DNA of 64,000 nt from assembly GCF_037038585.1 (NCBI RefSeq), contig NC_092526.1, forward strand, positions 40,497,501 to 40,561,500, read 5' to 3'. Positions within the stretch are counted from its first letter, which is position 1. Each line of letters opens with the position of its first letter. Below are positions 27,301 to 39,152 of this stretch, piece after piece. The stretch is from Patagioenas fasciata. Lineage: Eukaryota > Chordata > Aves > Columbiformes > Columbidae. The position numbers were made by a program, and so were the translations under genes. The notes under the pieces were generated by a model, which was not told where the DNA came from, did no database searches, and was given only the letters and a program-made list of their open reading frames with translations.

Positions 27301-30300
27301 TTTTCATGGAGTGGTGGCAGGGAGGAGGGCCAAGTTATTCTTAATGGCTCCAGTACACGTGTAAGCTATGGGAGCAGTTATATTCACGTAACTCAGTTGG
27401 TAGTGCGGATGCTGAAATGAATGCTAAGGATTAGAGAGGTGACAGATGTGTCCCCATTCGCCCTGTCGCAGAAAGGACTGCAGTGTAGCAGCTGCAAACC
27501 TCATGAAACATCTTCCTTAGGTTTGGTCTTTCTTGGATTTGGCATGATGATGATCCTTGCCTGTGTGTGGGATATAGTTTTGTATTAACGCACTGTAACA
27601 GACACAGAAAAAGCCATCTTCCAAAAAGTAAAAGAACAATAGCATACTGTTAGAGGAACAATATTATTATCTTACTGGCCTGTGTTCATGACTCCTGTTT
27701 TTGTAATCAGGATCGATTTGGCGAAAGCATCAGTTGCACTGAGGGGCTTTATCACCCTGGACCCAGCAGCATTAGCCTCTTTCTGTAAGTATTCTGAAGC
27801 TGTCCAGAAAAATCCCACATACAGTTCTCATTGAAATATTCCTCCCTGGTTATTTTCTGCTTTCGAATAAATGACTAGTTGGAAGTAGCATTCAAAGGCT
27901 ATGAACTCTTTGCTATATGTTTTTTAAATCATTTGCAATAGTGGGCTGTGAGAGAGTGGGAAACCACTTTTGAATACAAAACACACACCTGGCAAAAACC
28001 AGAATCACAAGATGCCACCTTTTACGTAGCTGATCGATTGCAAAAGTGCAGAAACCAGAGTTTGATGGGTCAGGGGAATGCTGAAGAAGGGAGAATGATT
28101 TAAAGGAGACTATCATGTGAGGCAGTGGAGTGAAAGGAAAAAGCAGTGATAGTGATCATGTCACGACGAGACAGCTTTTCTGATGTTTATGTCTGACACT
28201 ACTAATTCCATTTCTTCCAGTGTACTTTGCTGCTCTGATCTTATCCTTAAGCCAGCAGATGACATATGACAGAATTAATCTCTACACACCACCTTCGGAA
28301 AATGGCAGCCTCTGGTAAGAAACTTAAGAAATCACTTCTGAAAATGATCACACAGCCCACTTAGGAACCTCAGTCAGACTGGTGGATTGAAAAGGTTATA
28401 CAGCCTACGTAAGAAAGCGTTAATGAAGGATTTCATTGCTAAACCTGCCTTTTTCTGAGCTTGTCCTGAATCTTTGATAATTTGACTCAAAAATGAGAAC
28501 TCAAGGATGGGTTCAGTCATGTTAGTCACAAATCCATTCAGCCTCAAACAAGAGCCTGTTGGAATGATGCTGAAAATTGCCTTTGGCAGGAACTCTAAGA
28601 ATGTCTTTTGCAGGAGAATTAAGACCCTACTGAGGTAGCCCTTTTGTGTTCAAGGGCAGGGCATTCTGTAGAGATCCAGCACTGGTCTTGAAGGAGATGG
28701 TCTGATCTGTCCAAGAGATGAATGTCATGGTATTGCAAAGAAGTGGTATGTTTTCTAACAGGATGCAGACCCAGCTGGCACGAAATATGAGACACGGTTT
28801 CATGCCAGGAGATCCCATCCAAAGCTGTTACTTTTTGAAGTAGATATTGAATGGATTTGATCTCCAGTAGCATGAGTTTTTAAAACAGAACAGAAGCAGA
28901 ACAAAAGCATTTACATGAAAATTTGCTGGTTTGGGCAGTTAGATATTTTTTCTTTTGTTTCAGGGCTTCTATAAATGCTTGTTATTTATGAAAAAGCCTA
29001 GATTCTAGTAACAAAACCTGCCAGTGTTCCAACAGTCAGAGAAGTGTCAACTAACTTAAACTGTAAGCTTTTCAAAGCCCTGTCTCATCCACCCCACAGC
29101 ATCTATACACAAGTCCTCACACTGGCTTCCAGACAGACTTGATTGACTCGCCTCCTGAGGAAATGCTTAAAAAGAAGATTGACTGACAATGTTGCCAAGT
29201 GTCATTCGCCACAGTAAAATCTGACCGCGTGGTTTGATTTTTCTTTTCTGTCTCTTGGCCAAGAAAAGGAATTTGCTGTTGAACTCTTCAAGTGGATATT
29301 TTCTATAATGGAGTTTCCTAGCTGAGTTGCGGTCTCTGGTAGTCACTCTCTTTGCAATCCAAGACCATCAGGATGGCACAAGTAGTTCTGATTTCACATC
29401 TGGCTTTGCAAGTGTGTTTTTATGATAACTGTTGAAATTATGATTGTAACCTGTATGTACCAGTAGACACTTGACTGATCGGTTGACGTGCTTTTCCCAG
29501 GATGGCGGGTACAGAGGAAGAAGTTGTTCAACCGTGGATCGTGGTCAATCTGGTCGTGGCTATTCTCGTTGTGACAGGTTGGATCTGCTTGTCTTATCGA
29601 CCAGAGCTAGACCACAGTGAAGGTAGGAAACATTACTAGGCAAAATGTTGGTTGGTCAGGCTTTTGTCTGCTGTGAGCTGCCTTTGGTGTTCAAGACTAG
29701 TCCTGAGAAATGTTGTGGCCGAGGAAAAACAAGCATCTCCTAGCAGCTTTCCAGAGCAAGTGCTTCCTAGGATACTGGTGTCTGTGTTTGGTTTGTTAAA
29801 GAAAAAGCAGTAATTTAAAAAGGAAAGAAAAGCCTTGTTTGTCCTGGCTGAAGCAACGCAAATTTTGAAATGCGAGAGTGTGTCTGTTCTTCCCTGAAGG
29901 GAAGAATAATTTTTACTTTAACAGTATTTTGAATATTTAAAATGTATTTATTCTGTTTGTGTTGTAGAAAATTCCCTAAGGTTAATCATGTTCCTTTTGC
30001 AAATGCTGAATACGCTTTGAGTTCAGTATTGTTTTCAATAGAACATTGCGGTAGTTTTTGGAAGTCCCCAGCTTTGAAAAGTCAGATTTGTCCTCGCGAA
30101 ACAGGAATTCAAATGGACACTGCTTGTGTTGGCCCAGGCTGGAGGAAGGGGCAAGCGAGTCATCCCCTTTTCTTAGAACAGGCTTTGCTAGAGACTTCGT
30201 TGTTCCAACTGGGATCCAAAAGGTGTTTCCTAACTCAGCTTTCCTATCAAGTGCATGCATCCTGTGACTTGAAGCTAGCATGTACTTAAAAAAATCATAT

Positions 30301-30933
30301 GTTTCAACTTACTAGTCAACAGGTATCCAAAGAGCATCATGTTTCAAAGCACAGATTTGTGTTTGTGAGGCTGGAGACTGGACATGTTGCTTCTCATTAG
30401 TTCAGAATTATAACATACAGATTTCTGTATTTCAGCTGATCGCACTTACTCTGCGTATTTCTAATAACTCAGTGAGTTAAAAAAAACCCTAGGTGGCAGC
30501 CTTCTCAGACAGTAAAACTTTTAATAGATGTTTAATTGTATTTCAAAGCTATTTTTAAAATAATAAAGACTTAGCCAAGGCAGCAAGTGGCAAGGTTTAA
30601 CTCAGGTTTTGATGAGCTTTTCTGATAATTACATACTGCGTATGATCAGCTGCTGTCATCATGACTAATTCTGTTGATTTAGAGGGGCAACAATAGTTTT
30701 CTAAAGACAGCCACGGCCCCTGCCATTTCAGAGTTGTTGATACAGTGATGGGGAAGAAAAGCAGGTGTCTTGGGGGAAGGCCAGAGCACTTTTCAGGAAT
30801 AATGAAATCGTATTCAGGTGAGGCTTCTTTTAAAAGAAAACATAATTCTTTTCTGTCTCCTTTAGAGCTGATGTTTCATGCTGAAATCGAGGAATTTCCC
30901 CAGAGAGATATCATACCCAGAGTTCAGCCGTAG
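18066..30933 (+). CDS. TMEM237: TMEM237 (transmembrane protein 237), complete, 13 coding exons
   Basis: Tetraspan-like protein of the ciliary transition zone; human loss causes Joubert syndrome. Coding exons: 18066-18113, 20282-20313, 21249-21259, 21788-21844, 23378-23491, 23878-23992, 24718-24878, 25460-25583, 26566-26757, 27711-27784, 28221-28314, 29501-29622, 30866-30933 (stop TAG). They sum to 404 codons (403 residues; human 408). The N-terminal half is polar with basic runs ([31 protein letters not shown]). It leads to [16 protein letters not shown] and then four hydrophobic segments. The start ATG at 18066 is inferred: it lies in the CpG island, has GTGAGG after 16 codons, and joins in phase to PPRALPPVP, which matches the human N-terminus. 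The first 16 residues ([16 protein letters not shown]) do not resemble the human start, so another 5' exon is possible. Confidence 0.94.
20282..21259 (+). CDS. TMEM237: TMEM237 exons 2 and 3, including an 11-nt microexon
   Basis: Exon 20282-20313 encodes [10 protein letters not shown] plus two bases. It cannot be joined in frame to exon 21788 (AT GAA ATT). An 11-nt exon at 21249-21259 (T GGA AGC CAA G), flanked by ACGTGAAG and GTGAGT, restores the frame. The result is [18 protein letters not shown], against human [16 protein letters not shown]. The fit is good, but an 11-nt exon needs transcript support. Confidence 0.75.
26566..29622 (+). CDS. TMEM237: TMEM237 membrane-domain exons
   Basis: Exons 26566-26757, 27711-27784, 28221-28314 and 29501-29622 encode the four membrane segments. 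The first is around [19 protein letters not shown] and the second around [17 protein letters not shown]. The third lies around [16 protein letters not shown] and the fourth around [19 protein letters not shown]. They match the human protein in order and spacing. The last exon adds a short acidic tail ([15 protein letters not shown]). Confidence 0.94.
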
Positions 30934-31299
30934 CGTGGAACAAGCGTCTCCAAACATCGTAGCTGTGACTGATGGCTCCACATGTTGTGTATTATAACTT
31001 TCATAAAGAAAAAGAATATTTTTATATTGTTTATGTTTGATTTTGATCTTTTTATGTATGCTACAATTTCCAAATGTGATTGAAAACTTTTATACTTTTG
31101 CTTTTTATTTTACAAAGTAGATTATCTCTCTTAGCCTGTAAAGTCAAGGTGATTTTGTAAATATTGCTACCTATATAACCAAAGAAGCTGGGTGGATGCA
31201 GAATATCAGGCATCCAGTACATTTTTGAATGCTGTACAGTCTTCAACAACCTGCTTTTGTTACTAATGCTGATAGTAGTTTGCTTTCCCAATTTGGCTA

Positions 31300-31305
31300 A
31301 ATAAA
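31300..31305 (+). terminator. TMEM237: Candidate TMEM237 poly(A) signal
   Basis: AATAAA about 370 bp after the TMEM237 stop. Further hexamers occur at about 31990 and 33133, so a longer 3' UTR is possible and the site used cannot be decided from sequence. Confidence 0.5.
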
Positions 31306-33719
31306 AAACCCCAAATCTTAAGAAGAAAGTAATCTAAAGAAGATTATAACAAAACAGTTAGGAAACATAAAAAGCACAAAGTTAGTAAGCATCAAATCAT
31401 CTGGGTTTCATTGTCAGAAAAAGTATTTGCTAGAATAAGGGATTGGATTGTTGGGGATTTTGTTTAATCATTCCTTAAAGAGGACACTTTCTTCATTTAG
31501 TTCTCTTGACAAAGATCTTGATGATAAGTTGTTCAAGTTGATGTAGACACAAGAAATTGAAGTTTTAATGTTGCAACAGTTTGGTCAGCTAATGAATACT
31601 TAAATATATCTGTTAAACAACCAGGGTGTTTTTGGGTTGCCAACGGGACATATGAACGCCCTGTAATTTATCAAGACAAGACGCATAACTATTAGAAAGC
31701 CATTCACAGGAATAATGTTCTTGTATGGCAAGAGCAATAGTGGGATTCACTGCTCTTTCTAAAGAAGCTTGGATTTCACAGCTGTTCCAAATGTTCCTTA
31801 TACTTATTTTGATGGAGATCGCTTTCCTCCAAAAGCATGTTTGTTATTTTGTGTTAGAAAATGCTTCCCAAAGCAGAACTCCCCAGCAACCCACCCTCTT
31901 TGTAATGGTGTAATGGTAGCAGTTGGTGGGTTTCCATTTTGCTAGCCAACTCTTTCATATTAAAGTGTCAAAATGAAAGCATTGCGGATGTGAATAAATA
32001 CAGATGTACTGCAGGATGAAACAAGCGCCTTAGACATCAACAGGAGCTAGTGTGAAATCCATTTCTCAAGGAAGTACCACCTAAAGCCGCAAACCTGTTT
32101 GTATATGTCATTTAATACGTAGTGATTTTTGCGTTGTTTGATGCGTGTATTGGAAGTGTGGCTTTAAAGGTTGTGCAGCTGTCAAAGTTCCCTGGAGAAT
32201 TACTGTACTTTCTAGTAGTGAAGTTAAGCTTAGCCCGTAAAACGCTTGAAGGGGGATGTTAAAGAGCCAGTAACTTTCTGTACTGTTACCTGAATTACTT
32301 TAAAACAAGGATGGGAATATTGCCTGGTTGAGGAATTGAGCTCTGTTGTGCCCATCCAGCAGATGTAAATCTTTCAAAAAGTCAGTGTTCATGCCATGTT
32401 TTAAATGCTGTGGTAATCGGAGGCCGGGGGGAGGAAAGACGTTCCACAGCTGTTGGCTGCATTCCGGGGCATTCACTTGGTTGTGGGAATTGAGCTGTTT
32501 ACATTTTTTGTAAATTGTTAGAGCTTTTGTGTAGGTATTTTTGCAAACTGTAGAGCAAATTCATGGCTGGCACTGCATTGTACATTAAAACGTAAAGCTT
32601 CAGGGTGCCGCTCCCCTTCGGTGTTGCACTGGAGGTTCTTGTCATGATGTGGCTGTAGGAGATGAGGCACTGCTTAGTGTTCCCGTGTAGGCTGCCACCA
32701 CACTTTCTCCAGATGTGGTAAATTGGATTTACAGAATTCTTGAGCTTCTCTTTGCTGCTTGATATTTCTCTCATCATCCTGGCATGGTGAGCAGTGTGAT
32801 TTTGGCCATACAGTATGAAGCTCAGGCAACACTGTGCTAAGGCATCGAATCAGTACAGGAAAAACTTGAATAATATTGTTGCCTAATTTCTAACATTACT
32901 ACTAGGAACTGGCCTCCAAGTATCCCTTGGGCAAAGCAATGCTAGTCAAGAGCCAGACTCGTTCTCACTGTGAAATATAGTAGTTTGTTTAGATTGTTGA
33001 GCAGAGCTAATGAACTTAATGGGATCAACATTTCAAACCAGGCTTGTCTTTCCAGTGTATCATCTTTTGGGAGGGTCTGAGTATGTGCGTATTTATATCC
33101 ATGAGGTTTGAGGTCGCCATTTAAAATGACACTTAATAAACAGTTTGATGGCTTACATTGTCTATTTTATAAAGTACTTTTCATTCCATTAAGCTTCACA
33201 ATTAGTTTCACTGAGCTTTTTTGTTTAGTTACTCGGAAAGTTTTAGAACAAGTTTGGAAAGTAGACGTGTAATTATGGAACATGCAATATCTGTAGAAGC
33301 CTTAACTGAGATGCCTTTGTCATTTCCATACCATTGTTTTTAATGCAGTATTTTTGCATTATGAAAAAATTGCAAATATGTTAGTGCCAATTTCTTGTTT
33401 TTACATATATTAAACAATTGAACAGCTGCTCTCTACTAGTTAGAAATTATTATACTACTTTGTGCAGTTTCCAAATGATTAGTCATTTAAAATCTGGTTA
33501 AATTCCAGGTGTTGTTTGGTTTTTATTTTCTCCTTTTAAATGTTACTCTCTCAACGTGAAGCCAGGTGGCGTTAATTTGAAAAGTATCCTTTAAAGTTGT
33601 TCTTTATTTTTTGGTATTGCTGAGGTAAACTTCAGGAGGGTTACAGTTAGGTCAGAATTCACCACTTGCAGATTTGCAGCAGAATTAGTTTATATGACTG
33701 AAGGCTTGGGGATGAAATA
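31306..33719. other. AT-rich stretch after TMEM237
   Basis: No recognisable coding exon on either strand. It may be partly extended TMEM237 3' UTR. The ORFs present are short and show no family resemblance. Confidence 0.45.
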
Positions 33720-34506
33720 AATAACTTACGGTTTTTCTATGGATAAACAACGTTTAATCCAATTCCTTAATTGTATTCCTTAAACACGTGTTCATTAGAG
33801 CATAAGCAAAACAGCGCTGGGTGCGCGGGGGATTCACTCCGCCCAACACGCACACCTTCTAACAATGAGAAGTGTGCTTAAATACAGTAAGGTATTACAT
33901 ATTCATAACCTTTCCCCGCTTCTTATTAAAATGAGTCTCAGATAACCATTTCCGTAGTCTCCTCCCTGACCCTCCCCTGTTGAACCTATGCAGTGCCACT
34001 TGGTGAATTTGAGGAGGGGTCTTCGAGGGTTTTGGGTGAAGGTTCCTTCAGCTTCATCACAGTGAACTTTGTACCCTTGGCTCATTATGAGGAATTGGCT
34101 GGAACCCAAGCTGCCAAGTTGACCGAAACCAGACTGGCACCCCCTTTTTGCTGTAAATCTTGGCTATCTTGTCTGCTCAAGGTTGCAGCTGGTGCTGTAA
34201 AACTTCTTATCTCGGCATTCATGAACTCCTGCTTTTTTCTTAGCACAATTGGTTACATACAGCTCTAAACTAGATATTCATTATGTGGCTTAAAGTGTTA
34301 GTTTGTTAGTAGGCCCTTATTACGTAGTTGCTTAACCCTTAAAATGTTAGTTCCCTCTATCAATACAACTTCATAACCAAGTTTCATAACTTTTTACATA
34401 AAACTTAACCACCTTTTCCTTTTTCCAGGTTCAGTGCCCGTGCCTCATTTGGTTATATCTGTAAACATTAAACATCTTAGCACGAATCACAGCTGCATTT
34501 CTCACA
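33720..34506 (-). mobile_element. Probable solo LTR of an avian endogenous retrovirus (fossil)
   Basis: Read on the - strand the stretch has LTR layout. It may open with TGTGAG near 34506. A long unique part follows, then a TATTTAAG box at 33877-33884. After that comes a GC-rich segment containing GAATCCCCCGCGCACCCAGC and a U5-like AT-rich tail. This resembles LTRs of bird ERVL-type elements as I remember them. I saw no internal retroviral genes, so it is a solo LTR at most. Edges are approximate and I could not confirm a target-site duplication. Confidence 0.45.
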
Positions 34507-34539
34507 CTGCTGTTACCTAGGGAAAGTCTCTTTCTGCCG

Positions 34540-34880
34540 GGTGTCACAGTGTTCCCCGCGCCGCGGGCTGCTCGCTCCCCTCACAGCGGGCACCACACAC
34601 AGCCCCCCGCCCCCTCCTTCTCCAACAGGCGCTTTTGGGAATGTTTTATTTCCCTGATTCTCCACTTTGTAAGGACGAGCTGTGTGTCGCCGTCCCTTCC
34701 CCGATCCATTTATTTTCCTGACCGTTTCCACCCGCCCTCCAGCGCCGCCCGTAACGGCGGGAGGGGGTGGCGGGGCCGCCATGTCAGATGCCGCCTAAGG
34801 GAAGCGGCGCTCGCTGCCTCCCGCCTTTTCCGCCCTGTCAGCCGGGCAGCTGCGGCCGTTCGGCTCTGAGTGGGCTCGTT
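34540..34880. promoter_or_regulatory. Unassigned CpG island between TMEM237 and STRADB
   Basis: A GC- and CpG-rich block in otherwise AT-rich DNA, far from the start of either neighbour. On the - strand an ATG at 34782 opens a frame beginning MAAPPPPPAVTGGAGG, a common style of vertebrate first exon. On the + strand a GTAAGG donor-like site lies at about 34669. I cannot assign the island to a gene. Confidence 0.6.
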
Positions 34881-35871
34881 TCATCCCCTGGGGCTTAAAA
34901 TACTTATTTCTTAACGCCAACAGAACTGGCTTCCTCTGCCTTTTCCACCCGCCTTCGTATGGTAGCAGCAGCTAACGCACACCTGTGTGGAGGCTGCAGT
35001 GGATTGCACCGTATCACTTGATACGGTGCTTAGTTGCTGCTTTCTAACCCTAGTTTGCACTTTTCTCTTGATTAAAATATAGCTTCCACCTGGATGGTGC
35101 AATGAGGACAACATTCCTGCAATACCTTTATGGTGTCTTTCAGTTTAATTCGTTAACCAACATTAAATGTGTTTTCACATTTCAGCGGCTCTTTGGGTTG
35201 GTTAAGAGGAGTTAGGTGGCTTTTCTGGCTTGGGTCATTTAGCAAAGAAGGTGTTGGACACTGTGCAATCTTAATCAGAATTGTAACTGATGTGACAGGT
35301 TAGCAGATTAGGCAAAGGGACCAGACCCCTGCTAAAAACCATTACCTTGATGGAAAAAGTACACAAAAATAAGTAGTTTTAATTTTTTTCCACAGAAAGA
35401 GACAGCAGCAAATAACTCCACTGGAACACCTGGCTGTTTGAATCAATTTATACCAACTTTGTTATTAGTATCCAAGTTCATTTTTATAGAGAGCGCAGAG
35501 GGTGCTGTCATTTCAAGAGAAGCTTGCAAATACTAGCAGTTAAGCTGCCTGAAACTTTCTGCAAGTTGTTGATCTGGTTTTTTAATAGTATTAATGTTTA
35601 TTCAGAGGTCTGTAATTAAAATATGGCAAACTTAACGTGTGTTCTCACTGATTTGACTTGGTTTTTACATGTACTGTTAGTCAAAAGTTACTTGTAGATG
35701 CTATACAATGCATTTCAATTGAAAACAGTCTGAATTTGTAGCGGTTGAGAATTAAGAATGAAAATAATATCTTCTCTAAAAGAACATAATATTTTTATGA
35801 TCACAGTAATTTTCTAGTTTAGACAACTATTATCTAATGACCGACATAAATATAAAACTTCTTTCCTGCAG
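34881..35871. other. AT-rich stretch with no recognised gene
   Basis: It lies between the unassigned CpG island and a candidate exon. Nothing recognisable was seen on either strand. Confidence 0.4.
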
Positions 35872-35925
35872 TAACCAGATGTTAGTGTAACTATGGTGAA
35901 AATAGAAGTCTAGAACTACAGACAA

Positions 35926-36282
35926 ATGGACACAGGGTAAGTTTATTGAAAGGTTTTTAATCTTAAGTGTCACGTATTCGGTTTTGAAATATAGAGCTCT
36001 CTTCACAGCATCACAAGTAGAATCAACTTTTTGTTAATACTTTAATGTGGTCATTTAGAATTTTACGTTTGTCTCAGGCTTGTGTTTTGCTCATTTGGTC
36101 TTCAGGTCTCTGTAGTGAAGCTGCTGGCAGAACAGGAGCAGTTGGTTACTGACTGGTTCAGAAGCCTCGAAGACTTAATGTGGAACGTTGATTATATTGA
36201 AAATTTAAAACACAGCGATTCAACATCTATTTATACATATTTTTTTTTACTACAACCAGAACTTACATCAGTAAAGTACTAG
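35926..36282 (+). CDS. Candidate two-exon small ORF, 71 residues, unrecognised
   Basis: A stretch at 35872-35936 is flanked by TTTCCTGCAG and GTAAGT. An ATG at 35926 reads MDT plus two bases to the donor. A 141-bp intron ends in TTTGTCTCAG at 36077. The next exon continues in phase to a TAG at 36280-36282. The encoded protein includes VSVVKLLAEQEQLVTDWFRS and then LEDLMWNVDYIENLKHSD. The first part looks like a real amphipathic helix, the end (SIYTYFFLLQ) less so. I do not recognise the family. It lies where mammals have C2CD6 and, as I recall, in the same orientation, so it could be a remnant. Upstream ATGs in the first exon weaken the case. Confidence 0.3.
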
Positions 36283-37410
36283 CAGCTTTGGGACACAACT
36301 TTTGCTAAAACGTGATGAGAATATGCAGCTAATTTTAAAAAGAAGCTGCTTTTCTTCATCTTGAGTTGCCTGGTATGGTCTGAGAGATGAATTGTAGGGA
36401 GAAGAAAGGCAGGTTTACATGTGACTTAGAACAGATAAATTCACCAGGATCCCAGGGGTTGATTAGGTTCTTGTTATGGCTGAATCTGTCCATGAGAATT
36501 CAAGTGTGGCCTGTTTGCCAGCAGCAGTGCCAGTGAAGCTTAATGCACGTTGCCTGTTCTTTTAAGAAAACATTTTTGAGTTCTGGTGGTGAACAGCAAT
36601 ACAGTATAAATAAAAATATGTACAGTAACTTTAGAATATGATTCTTCAAAATTAACCCGTACCTGTTAAAACTTGATACTTACTTTGCATAGTAAGAGGT
36701 CCTCAGATTACTTGCTAAAAAGTGATGCAACAATAAATGGAGATGCAAAAGCACAAATTTGTACTAGGAACGCAGACAAATGCAAGAGCATATCTGACAT
36801 TTTCAAGCAGCTTAACTTCTTTGGGAAACACGCAGTATTAAAACTGCATGAAAAATGATCCATAGCTGAGTTTTGGCAGGTATGACAGCACGTCAAGTGA
36901 GAAAACGCCTTTTGGGATGTGTGAAAAGAGAAACATTCATTTGCATAAGCAACTATTTTGTGCAGCTTCAAATTTAGACATGGAAGTGGAGGATTTCTCC
37001 TTACTAAAATAATTTGGGTGATAATGAAAAGACAAATAGATGGTTTAAGTAAGGTCACAGACAAAACCCAAGCCTGAAATCAGAAAGGCACGTGGACTGC
37101 AGCAATGTGAGCTGAAAACAGAGCATAGAGTAGGATGACAGCAGGAACTCTCTTGCTAAGAAATATTTGGAGGGAAGGAGCTAAGTATTCAGCCACTCTG
37201 TCTATACAGTTTTCCTTGCGGTCAGCAAGTGAGGCACGCTGCGCTCCGTGATCCAGCTGAAGAAGTAGTTAATGAAATATGGCCACTGCAATGGCATTTT
37301 CAAGTATACCTTTGTTTGACTGTATTTTAACCATACAAACTAAAGCAGCAAATACAAATCACATTTTCCTTCTTTGAAGCACAGGAGAGGTATAATTGTT
37401 TGGTATTTAT
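36283..37410. other. STRADB: STRADB 3' flank / 3' UTR
   Basis: No coding sequence recognised. On the - strand this follows the STRADB stop and probably contains its 3' UTR. The nearest AATAAA in that direction (37406-37411) overlaps the stop codon; other TTTATT matches on the + strand occur near 35598 and 35941. Confidence 0.45.
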
Positions 37411-39152
37411 TTAGAATTCCCAGTCTGTATCATCTTGCCTTGCAGCAATATGTCCAAGTTCAGTCCCAGCTGCTGTCGAGGGCAGTGCCAAGAACTCTGA
37501 TCTGTTATTTTGAACAGGAGGTGGTAATAGAGACAGTAGTGAATTCTGTGTTTGTTCTTTTATCTAGAAAGAAGAAAAGTTAAAACAGGGCTGCGCATAA
37601 AAGTGTACATAACCCTGTATCTGCCTTCATTAAAAGCACATGAAATCAGAGCGTGTTCTTGTTTGTTATGACATTGAAAATAACAAGATCAGGGCTTTAG
37701 CTTTCCTCACTCTAAAGTTGAATTAGCTATGCGGTTGTTCTTCTTTAAATTAAGAATAGTAACATTTATTCTTATTAAATAAGCTGACTTCAGTTCCATT
37801 AAACCAATTTTATCAAAGGGGAAATAGATTAATCTTATGCTTCCTATATGCTATAAATACCATATTGTTAAAAGAAAAAGTAGTCTGGAACAGATAGGCT
37901 GTTACAAGATGGTTTTGGCTCCAGCTAACTTAATTATTTTGTAATCCAGCTCTAATTTTTTTGAGGCTTGCTTAGGTTATGGCTGTGTCATTTAACAAAA
38001 TGTAGTAAACTCACCTGTTTGAAGAACGTATGCGAAAGCAAACTGCTTGCCGATGGCCTAGATCATAAAATGAACAATACAATTATGTTTTGGAAAGTAA
38101 AATACCGCTTTTGGAAAATGGGCCAGATTGACAAATCAATTTAAGCCCTGGGGTTTTTCCTCCACGGGACAAACGTAAAGCATGAGGAAAGCAGCACAGA
38201 ATTCCTCCACTCCATGCCTCAATTTGTAGTGAAGACACTACTAAAGAAAGCTATGTTAAAGGCTTTTTAACTTTTCTGTTCAACAAGGAGTTTAATGCCT
38301 CATTCAGAAAAGACATAGTACTGAAAATATATACTTTACTTTTCTGTCTTTTCTTGGATGAAGCATACGTTTAAAAATCAATTTTAGTTGTTACAAAGTG
38401 CATTCGTATTACCAAAAATTCAGGGGTCAAATGACTTTAAAAACGTGGTTGCTCTGTCAGACAAGATAATTCCTAAATTACAAAAGCAAAGGTAAGTTTA
38501 GTGTTTTGCATAGTTGTTCTGGTTGGAAATTCTGACTTTAACAGTATTCAACTAATTACTGTATCCTAAATTGTGGGCTACACTTGGTCTTAGATTGAAG
38601 TGATGGAAAATTAGTTTTCACTAGAAAGTTACCTTTTCTCGGGGTCTTGCTGCAAGCAAAGCTCTACCAAGTTGTGGAAAGCAGGTGAAAACGTCTTGGC
38701 AAAGGGAATCTGTAGTCTTTCACTGGTCATTGTGCGTGTCATGCTCTCATCGATTCCAGAATCAACACCTGATCGGGAGTTCTTCATCCTGGATTCCCCA
38801 CGGGGAAAGGTATTTATGTCCCACGGACAATATGTGAGACCTTTCAGCTTCTGCAGCAGCATCTAGTGGAAAGAATAAGAGTTCAACAGCTGTCCCAACC
38901 TACCCAGGCCAAGGCGCGAACCTCCAGGAAAGGAAGGATTATTTGATCTGAAGAGAAGCAGTCACCATTTCAGCAGTAATAGCATGGCTTTCTCCAAGTA
39001 AAACATAAAGCTCAGAGTGTTTTGAAGCAGAGAGTTTAGTGTCATACCTGAGTGCGTGGCATATCTTGAAATGGCGCGTGTCCGTTGGCCAGTTCACATG
39101 CTGTAATCCCCACGCTGTAAATGTCAGACTTCATGTTATATCCAGACAAGTC
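37411..39152 (-). CDS. STRADB: STRADB C-lobe and C-terminal exons
   Basis: Exons 39048-39152, 38633-38862, 38015-38057 and 37411-37563. They encode [19 protein letters not shown], then a STRADB-type insert ([16 protein letters not shown]), then [20 protein letters not shown]. The C-terminal tail runs [16 protein letters not shown] to WEF and stop. The 43-nt exon at 38015-38057 is small but matches human [15 protein letters not shown] in phase. Confidence 0.93.

Noticed and set aside
27388-27406. A-box-like TAACTCAGTTGGTAG, resembling a tRNA D arm
   Set aside because: No B box and no acceptor-stem pairing follow within tRNA distance.
34513-34782. ORF starting MAAPPPPPAVTGGAGG on the - strand as a complete gene
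   Set aside because: It looks like a plausible first exon, but no downstream exon was recognised and the rest of the ORF is low-complexity. Kept only as part of the CpG-island finding.
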